A stretch of 64,000 nt of DNA, from NCBI GenBank assembly GCA_033557465.1, contig CM066033.1:593246438-593310437 (forward strand). The letters run 5' to 3'. Under the pieces are notes generated by a model. That model saw only the letters and a list, made by a program, of their open reading frames with translations. It did not search any database and was not told where the DNA came from. Source of the stretch: Ichthyophis bannanicus (Eukaryota; Chordata; Amphibia; Gymnophiona; Ichthyophiidae). Position 1 is the first letter of the stretch. Each line of letters begins with the position of its first letter. Below, piece by piece: positions 56,738 to 64,000 of this stretch. A program made the position numbers and the translations under genes.

Positions 56738-58553
56738 ATACAGGATCAAACTCAAAGAGACAAAGAGAGAAATAAGGATAGCAAAATCAAAGGCAGAGAA
56801 AAAGATGGCTAAAGATGTGAAGTGTGGTGACAAAACCTTCAGGTTATCTTTGGGAAAGGAAGAAGATCAGAGATGGAATTGCAAGACTCAGAAGTGCTGT
56901 GAACAGACTCATGGAAAATGACATTGAAAAAGCGAAATTGCTAAACAAATACTTCTGCTCTGTTTTTACTAAAGAAAATCCTGGAGAAGGACCACATGTG
57001 ACTCCCAAATATAAAAATGGGAAAGAAGTAGTTACCACACCATTCACAGAAGATGAGGTGTTAGAACAACTTGCAAAACTGAAAGTGGACAAGGCCATGG
57101 GACCGGATGGGATACATCCCAGGATAATGAAAGAGCTCAGAGAGGTTCTTTCAGGGACGTTAAAGGATGTTTTTCAACAGATCCTTGGAAACAGGAGAGG
57201 TTCCTCAGGACTGGAGAATGGCTGATGTCGTACCTCTACACAAAAGTGGTGACAGGGAAGAAGTGTCAAACTACAGGCCCGTGAGCCTTACCTCGGTGGC
57301 GGGAAAAGTCATGGAGGCGCTCCTAAAAGAGCGAATAGTGAACTTTCTCAAAACCAACAGGTTGCAAGACCCGAGGCAACATGGTTTTACCGAAGGACGA
57401 TCTTGCCAAACAAATCTGATTGAGTTCTTTGACTGGGTGATCAGGGAGCTAGATCAGGGGCATGCGATGGATGTCATCTACCTGGATTTCAGCAAAGCCT
57501 TCGATACTGTTCCTCATAGGAGGCTTATCAATAAACTCGGTAGCTTAGGGATGGATCCTAAGATGGCAAATTGGATCAGAAATTGGTTGACTGACAGATG
57601 ACAGAGGGTCATGGTAAATGGAGCTCACTCGGAAGGTGATTAGCGGGGTGCCCCAGGGGTCGGTCCTGGGCCTGGCACTGTTCAATGTATTTGTGAGTGA
57701 TATTGCTGAAGGACTGAATGGAAAAGTCTGTCTTTGTGCGGATGACACGAAAATTTGCAACAGAGTGGACTCCCTCGAGGGAGTGGTTAACATGAGAAAA
57801 GATCTACAAAAGCTGGAAGAATGGTCTAATGCTTGGCAATTACGATTTAATGCAAAGAAGTGCAGAGTCATGCACTTGGGTAGCAGAAATCCAAGGGAAT
57901 TGTATGCAATAGGGGGCGAGAAGTTGGTGTGCACTGATCAGGAGAAAGACCTTGGTGTGATTATTTCTGAAGATCTCAAGGTGGCAAAACAGTGCGACAA
58001 GGTGGTGGCAAAAGCCAGGAGGATGTTGGGCTGCATACAAAGAGGAATCACCAGCAGAAAGGAAGAGGTACTTATGCCACTGTACAAGTCACTGGTGAGA
58101 CCTCACTTGGAATACTGTGTTCAGTTTTGGAGACCGTATCTTGCAAAGGATGTAAAAAGACTGGAAACTGTTCAGAGGAAGGCGACCAAAATGATTTGGA
58201 GCCTGCGTCAGAAGCCTTATGAGAAGAGACTTGAAGACCTAAACATGTACACTTTGGAGGAGAGGAGGGACAGGGGAGATTTGATTCAGACCTTTAAATA
58301 CTTGAAGGGAAATAATGAACAAACAAACCTCTTCCAAAGACGGGGAAGTTGTAAAACTAAAGGGCATAACAGGAAGCTGCAAGGTGGTAAATTGAAAGGC
58401 AATGTCAGGAAATACTTTTTCACAGAAAGGGTGGTGGATGCTTGGAATGACCTCCCGATGGAAGTGGTGGGGGCAAACACGGTGACGGAATTCAGAATGG
58501 CATGGGACAGACATAGTGGATCCCTTTACAGCAACAGGATAAAATCAAAATAA
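56738..58553 (+). pseudogene. CR1 copy 3 reverse transcriptase and C terminus
   Basis: Three frames (56824-57225, 57167-57601, 57618-58553) give DKAMGPDGIHPRIMKEL, SNYRPVSLTSVAGKVMEA, LDFSKAFDTVPHRRL, GVPQGSVLGLALFNVFVSD and LCADDTKICN (FADD read as CADD), then the C-terminal domain ending FFTERVVDAWNDLPMEVVG. There is a stop at 57599-57601 and a frameshift just after it. It is non-functional. Confidence 0.88.
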
Positions 58554-58962
58554 ACTGAACCATCTAATTTCTCAACAAATAGGGGTGTCCTGCATGGAGT
58601 GGTGGGTTCACCCCTAAACAGGGACATGGGGAGTGGTGGCCTGCACGGAGCGGCAGGTGCACCTGCTCTTGCTATCATGCTGGGCAGACTAGATGGACCA
58701 TGCTGGTCTTTATCTGCCGTCATTTACTATGCTACTATGTATTGGGCTGATCACGATTGTTGAATTTAATTAAAATGGGGGGGGGGGGGAATAATGCTAA
58801 GGTTCATTGATCTAGGCAAGGGCACTCAGTACTCTTGCACCAGTCCTGTGGTGGTCCTGCGCCCCACAGCATTAGAAGACAGCCTGCACAGCTTCAGAAA
58901 ATATCCAGAAGAACCCTGAAAGCTCTAGGAATGCTTACAGCTCAGCAGTGATTAGTGTAACC

Positions 58963-59353
58963 CAGTGTTTTTCAAACCTTTATTCCGTATGACCCCAATT
59001 TAACAACTTCATGAGACCCCAGGTAATGATGATGAAATAAAACTGGCAGATCTCCAGGCTCCTTTCCCTTTTGCCACTCATCAAAAGCGGGAAGGTAGCA
59101 GCGGTAGTCGGTACAGAGTCCCTTGTGTCAGTGTGTGTTTACAGACTCCAGTACTCAGCTTGGGTTCCAGTCTAATAGGAGGCGCAAGGGCCTATGAATG
59201 TACACTGGCTCACAGGCCACATGGTAACTGGTGACTTGTCAGAAGTCACAGTGAAAGTCCCAAGAGATAGGGAAATGGCCCTGTTTCTGTGACTCCATCC
59301 ATTGATGATATGACCCCCATTTGGGGTCCCGACCTCAAGTTTGGGAGCCACTG
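58963..59353 (+). mobile_element. Small non-autonomous hAT (Charlie-like)
   Basis: The TSD is GTGTAACC at 58955-58962 and GTGTAATC at 59354-59361 (one mismatch). Ends are CAGTGTTTTTCAAAC and, inverted, CAGTGGCTCCCAAAC. It is 391 bp with no coding capacity. Confidence 0.82.
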
Positions 59354-59799
59354 GTGTAATCGCTTCAACTACAAGCTGGTATCAGTCTCCTATCGGTGAG
59401 TCTCCAAGCTTCTCTGTAGAGGGTTGTTATTTCCAAACGGGTCTCCAAAAATGTGTGTGAAAGTAATAGACTAATTGAATTTGGGTTTCATCTCCTATTC
59501 TTATAACTTCCATTTTAGCTGGAATATGATAGTCGTCAACAATTTAACCCTTTCAAGGCCTACTTTAAATTTTTAAATTTCTGCAGCCGGGTTCATTTTT
59601 GCATATTTCAGGAAAATTGTACCCGTCTTATTCAATATGTTCTAATAGTGATTTTCCTTCTGCTATGGTCATGTATTATATACCATTTGATAGGAATATT
59701 TAGTCAGAATTTTGGATCCCAAGAGTTTTGGGCTCGGCCTGGAAAGGGTTAATGAGAATATCTCCAAAACGTCCATGCTTGAAAGAAGCATAGCTGGGG

Positions 59800-59995
59800 G
59801 GGGGAAGAGGTATTCATGCCTAATGCTTAGAGCAGTGGGTTGAGGGAAACTAGAGTTCAAATCTTGGGCAAATCACTTAACCTCCCATTGTCTCAGCTAC
59901 AAGTTGATCAATTGTAAGCCTTCCAGGGAAGGAAGATGAATTCAAGTACAGTAGGTAATTTGCCTTGACCTACTCCCGAAAAAAGCAAGAAGAAA
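59800..59995 (+). mobile_element. MIR-like SINE, second copy
   Basis: AGAGTTCAAATCTTGGGC is followed by AAATCACTTAACCTCCCATT and a tail with CCAGGGAAGGAAG, in the same order as the SINE at 20540-20755. It is more degraded at its 5' end. Confidence 0.65.
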
Positions 59996-59999
59996 ATAC

Positions 60000-60118
60000 A
60001 CAATTATTGTTTTCAGTTCTGTAGGCTGTATTCCCAGAAGGAATATAGAGAGGGTGGAGGTAGGCCAGAGAAGGGCTATCAAAATAATGAGGGTCTATAC
60101 CCCAAACCATATGCGATA
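60000..60118 (+). mobile_element. CR1-like ORF2 fragment
   Basis: One frame reads a degenerate version of the CR1 box after HLEYC..FW (near RRAIKIMRVYTPNH), cut by the Tc1 element at 60119. It is short and uncertain. Confidence 0.4.
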
Positions 60119-60491
60119 CAGTGCATTGCAAAAGTATTCATCCCCCCTGTGTTTGTCCTGTTTTGTCGCATTACAACCTGGAATTAAAATGGAGTTTTGA
60201 GGGGGTAGCACCATGTGATAGACACAACATGCCTATGACTTTGAAGGTGCAAAATATCCTTTATATTGACACAAACAATAATTAAGACAAAAAACCCCCA
60301 AACTAACTGAAAGCAGGAGTGTGCGTATGTATTCACCCCCCAAAGTCAATGTGTTGTAGAACCACCTTTTGCTGCAAGTCTCTTGGGGTATGTCTCTATT
60401 AGCTTAGCACATCTAGCCACTGGGATTTTCACCCATTCCTCAAGGCTAAACTGCTCCAACTCCTTCAAGTTTCCATGCCTTACACAATGGA

Positions 60492-61486
60492 GAAAGGTGA
60501 ATAGTGGTGTACCCCAGGGATCTGTGCTGGGTCCGCTGCTTTTTGACATATTCATAAATGACCTGGAAAGTGGAATAACGAGTGAGGTTATCAAATTTGC
60601 AAATGACACAAAACTATTTAAAGTTGTTAAAACCCAAGAGGATTGTGGAAAATTGCAAGAGGATCTTGATAAATTGGAAGACTGGGCATCAAAATGGCAG
60701 ATGAAATTTAATGTGGACTAGTGCAAGGTTATGCACCTAGGGAAGAACAACCCAAACTATGGTTACACGATGCAAGGTTCCACATTAGGAACCACCACCC
60801 AGGAAAAAGATTTAGGCGTCATTGTGGATAAGATGTTAAAACCCTCGGCCCAGTGTGCAGCGGCAGCCAAGAGAGCAAATAGAATGCTAGGTATCATAAG
60901 GAAAGGAATGGAAAATAAAACAAAAGATATTATAATGCCTCTATACTGTTCCATGGTGAGACCGCACCTTGAATATTGTGTGCAGTTCTGGTCGCCGTAT
61001 TTTAAAAAGGATATAGCGTTATTAGAAAAGGTTCAGAGAAGAGCCACCAAAATGGTAAAGGGAATGGAAGGATACTCCTATGAAGAAAGGCTAAAAAGGT
61101 TAAGGCTCTTTAACCTGGAAAAGAGACGGCTGAGGGGAAATATGATAGAAGTCTATAAATTAATGAACGGAGTGGAACCGGTAAACGTAGATCGATTGTT
61201 TACGTTATCAGAATATAGAAAGACTAGGGGACATGCAATGAAGCTACAGGGTAAACTATTTAAGACTAATAAAAGAAAATATTTTTTCACTCAACGTGTA
61301 ATCAAACTCTGGAATTTGTTACTGGAGGATGTAGTAAAGGCTGTTAGTGCAGCTGGCTTTAAAAAAAGGTTTGGACAAGTTCCTGGAGGAAAGGTCCATA
61401 AACCATTATTAAGAAGGGGCCCAGGATATCAGTGCTTGACCCAGTGCAAGCATTGTGGAACCTGTGTCTTTTGGGGAAACTGCTAG
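60492..61486 (+). pseudogene. CR1 RT C-terminal half
   Basis: After GVPQGSVLGPLLFDIF the catalytic box reads KFANDTKLFKVV (FADD changed to FAND). A TAG at 60719-60721 interrupts the frame. It resumes at 60731 with MHLGKNNPNYGY, and then VRPHLEYCVQFWSPYFKKDI, RRATKMVKGM, YEERLKRLRLFNLEKRRLRG and KRKYFFTQRVIKLWNLL. It is non-functional. Confidence 0.88.
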
Positions 61487-61578
61487 GTACGTATGACCTA
61501 GATTGGCCACTGTTTGGAAACAGGATACTGGGCTTGATGGACCTTGGTCTGACCCAGTATTGCATATCTTATGTTCTT
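60492..61578 (+). mobile_element. CR1-type LINE (second subfamily), 5'-truncated, inside the Tc1
   Basis: It begins within RT at NSGVPQGSVLGPLLFDIF and ends with a CR1 3' UTR (GGACCTTGGTCTGACCCAG and repeated TTCTTATATG). The same 3' end occurs at 15002, 39247 and 52806, so this subfamily supplies the short CR1 tails seen elsewhere. Confidence 0.9.
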
Positions 61579-61674
61579 ATATGTTCTTATTTGGATTGAG
61601 GTCTGGGCTTGACTAGGCCATTTAAAGACATTTAAATGTTTCACTTGAAATCAACTTTAGCAGTATGTTTAGGG

Positions 61675-62400
61675 TCATTGTCCTGCTGGAAGGTGAAACT
61701 TCATCCCAGTCTCAAATCTCTGCCAGGCAAACAGGTTTTCCTCAAGAATTGCCCTGTATTTAGTGCCATCTATCGTTCCTTCAATCCTGACCAGTTTTCC
61801 TGACACTGCTGATGAAAAACATCCCCACAGCATGCTGCTGCCACCACCATGTTTCACTGTTTGAATGGTGTTCTCGGGGTGATGGGAAGTGTTGGGTTTG
61901 CGACACACATGGCGTTTCGTATGATGGCCAAACAGTTCCGTTTTCATCTCATCTGACCAGAGAACTTTCTTCCATGTGTTTGGGGTGTCTGCCACATGCT
62001 GTTGTGCAAACTCCAAAAGTGTTTTCTTATTTCTTTCTTTAAGCAATGGCTTTTTTTCTGGCCACTCTTCCATAAAGCCCCACTCTGTGGAGTGTATGGC
62101 TTAAAGTGGTCCTATGGACAGATACTCCCATCTCCGCTGTGGATCTTTGCAGCTCCTTCAGTGTTACCCTTGGTGTCTTTGTAGCATCTCAGATTAATGC
62201 CCTCCTTGCCTGGTCTGTGAGTATTTTGGTGGGCGGCCTTCTCTTGTGAGGTTTGTAGTGGTGCCATATTCCTTTCCATTTTGTTATAATGGATTTAATG
62301 GTGCTCCGTGGGATATTCAGAATTTGGGATATTTTTTATAACCCAATCCTGATCAATACTTCTCCACAACTTTGTCTCTGACCTGTTTGGAGTGTTCCTT
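61675..62400 (-). pseudogene. Tc1 transposase remnant
   Basis: The frame at 62073-61675 carries [17 protein letters not shown] (first catalytic Asp, WSDE), [20 protein letters not shown] and the region before the second Asp. [12 protein letters not shown] lies at about 61700-61660 in a shifted frame. The N-terminal HTH part is at about 62400-62100 in broken frames. The third acidic region lies beyond the CR1 insertion. Confidence 0.88.
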
Positions 62401-62808
62401 GGTCTTCATGTTGCCTGCTTAGTGGTGTTGCAAAGTCAGGGGCCTTTCAGAAGAGGTATATTTATACAGGCATCATGTGACAGATCTTGTGACACTGATT
62501 GCACATAGGTGGACCCTAATCAACTAATTTATATGACTCCTTAGGTTAATTGGTTGGACCAGATCTTGTTTAAGGGTTTCATAGTATAAGGGATGAGTAC
62601 ATATGCACTCACAAATTTTCAGTTTTTACTTGTGGATTTTTTTTAAAATATATACAAGGTATTTTATTGTCATTTCTCTTCACCTATTTGGACTATATAG
62701 TTAGGTCCATTACCTAAAATTCAAATTAACCTCCGTTTTCATTCAAGGTTGTAGTGCTACAAAACAGGACAAAAAACAAGCGGATGAATACTTTCTCAAG
62801 GCACTGTA

Positions 62809-64000
62809 AGACTGATGAATATTTATACATAGTAAATGATAGCAGCAGATAAAGACTAGCATGATTCATCTAGTCTGCTCAGTAAGGTCCCAGAGTTGTA
62901 CATGCGACTCCAGGCAGGTTACCCCTCTCTATTTAGAAGTTATTTACGTTTGCTTTGATTCCATCTTCCTTGCTATGTAGTGATACTCAGTGATGGAATT
63001 CAAAAAGGCATGGGACAGACACAGTTTTCCTCCCGCCACCTTCTTTGGGAGGATATTCCAGGCATTCACCACCATTCCGTGAAAAAGTATTTCCTGATGT
63101 TGCTTTTAAATTTACCAACTTAAACTTCATTTCATGTTCTCTAATTTCACAGTTCCCCGTCTTTGAAAAAGATTTATTCATTAATACCCTTTAAGTCAGA
63201 CCTTGACAAATTTTGTGTGGATTTAGGAGCCAGGCTATAATCTTAGGAGCCAGTGTTTGTGAATTCCTTGTGCCCCCCCCCCCCCCCAATTGACTTTCAC
63301 ACTGGTCTCATGTTCTCAAGTATCACGAGACCAGTGCCAGAGTTCCTATACTGTGTGGCATCTTTAGACAGAAATGCAGATAACGGTTTTATAGCTTCAG
63401 ATATTAAGTGTGTGTGGGGGGGATGCCTGTCTCTGCATGGGATGTGGCAGTGGGTGCCCTTATGTGGATGGGGTGCAGGGCTGTGGTGTATGTGCTGCAG
63501 AGCTGGGGAGGCTGTTTTTGTGTGGTACAGATGTGGGGTGCCCGTGTTTCTGTGTAGTGTGGAGACGAGGTGCTTGTGTGTGTGTCTCTTCTGTGAGGAA
63601 GAGAATGCACCTTTTGGCAACACCTTGCAGTCTTCCCTCCTTCTCCATCCCCTTTCCTGCTGACTTTCCTCTCTGTTACCCTTCCAGACTCTTACCCCCC
63701 CCTTCAACCCTCTTAGCATTCCCATTCCCTGCTCTAAAATCCTCCCCCCATCCAACTTTTTTAATAGGCTCATTGCCTCTTAAAATGTCCCTGCCTTCTC
63801 TACCTCACTCCCCCCCACCAAACCTTTTTACATTTTTTGCTGCAGACCACGATTCCTTCTCCTCTGCACTTGTTTAGAGGGAGGCAATGCTGCTGCCTCA
63901 TCTCTTCCCCCCCCAACTACGCTCATGCTCACCCCTTGTTCTCTATTTCCCCCCCCCCCGTGCTCCTTCCATTTTTCATTTTTTAAGGCTATTGCCCCTT
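62809..64000. other. Intronic sequence with a CR1 fragment and pyrimidine-rich tail
   Basis: At about 62990-63185 the minus strand resembles the CR1 C-terminal RKYFF-TE box (GAAATACTTTTTCACGGAAT), so a small reverse CR1 piece is likely. From 63270 on, C-runs and C/T-rich blocks dominate. No gene was seen; the short ORFs at 63253-63877 look compositional. Confidence 0.5.

Larger units (their letters stand above)
55634..58735 (+). mobile_element. CR1-type LINE, divergent copy 3
   Basis: Endonuclease, RT and C-terminal domains are present in order. The 3' UTR contains AGACTAGATGGACCATGCTG and ends TACTATGCTACTATGTA. It is related to copies 1 and 2 at protein level but clearly a different subfamily. 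There are multiple stops and frameshifts. Confidence 0.9.
60119..62806 (-). mobile_element. Tc1-type DNA transposon, split by a CR1
   Basis: TA lies at 60117-60118 and 62807-62808. The inverted ends are CAGTGCATTGCAAAAGTATT and, at the right, inverted CAGTGCCTTGAGAAAGTATT. Removing the CR1 at about 60492-61578 leaves about 1600 bp, the normal Tc1 length. Transposase is on the minus strand. Confidence 0.92.

Noticed and set aside
63410..63877. 155-codon plus-strand ORF and its 158-codon antisense partner
   Set aside because: Cys/Gly/Ser bias from G/T- and C/T-rich sequence; no domain, splice or start support.

Overview
The window is from a vertebrate nuclear genome, almost certainly a large, transposon-rich one. 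Amphibian, and caecilian-like in its mix of elements, is my inference. Only two host exons are recognisable: the first coding exon of TTL (tubulin tyrosine ligase, minus strand, 54024-54180) and the first coding exon of POLR1B (RNA polymerase I subunit 2, plus strand, 54836-55012). They lie head to head across a 655-bp GC-rich interval carrying two inverted ZNF143/THAP11-type motifs. Positions 1-54023 therefore read as TTL intron 1 and 55013-64000 as POLR1B intron 1. No further exon of either gene was seen.

Everything else recognisable is mobile DNA, much of it nested. From left to right: a hAT-type non-autonomous element cut by the window start (1-3808), with a C-rich satellite and a palindrome broken by a 1.5-kb solo-LTR-like insertion that carries an ORF; a degraded gammaretrovirus-like provirus with paired LTRs and a 4-bp target duplication (5602-11465); a decayed DIRS element (about 12400-16500); a 5'-truncated CR1 with an open RT frame (to 18716); and an RTE-like LINE split by a full-length DIRS element with inverted terminal repeats and an internal complementary region (21590-27214). 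The same RTE is followed by an L2-like LINE that was itself hit twice: by a near-full-length L1/Tx1-type LINE (28033-33085, 13-bp TSD) and by a second hAT element (35049-37291, 8-bp TSD) with the same palindrome plus satellite core as the first.

From 37.9 kb on come a third DIRS remnant, an L2 3' end, a second CR1 copy of the same family that retains an SGNH esterase domain (41.9-45.4 kb), a mariner (47962-49227), and a MULE/Phantom-like DNA transposon with FLYWCH and transposase domains (49242-52222) that is itself interrupted. Another L2 with a CR1 tail inside follows. After the two host exons, POLR1B intron 1 holds a divergent CR1 (55.6-58.7 kb), a small hAT, a MIR-like SINE and a Tc1 element split by a CR1 (60119-62806).

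Most transposon genes are broken. Open reading frames remain in CR1 copy 1 (RT), L1 ORF1, the bulk of L1 ORF2, the DIRS gag-like ORF, and the unrecognised ORF inside the solo-LTR-like insertion. The clearest biology is the bidirectional TTL/POLR1B promoter. The most unusual structures are the two hAT families sharing one palindrome-satellite cassette, the LTR-embedded ORF, and the DIRS terminal/internal repeat architecture.
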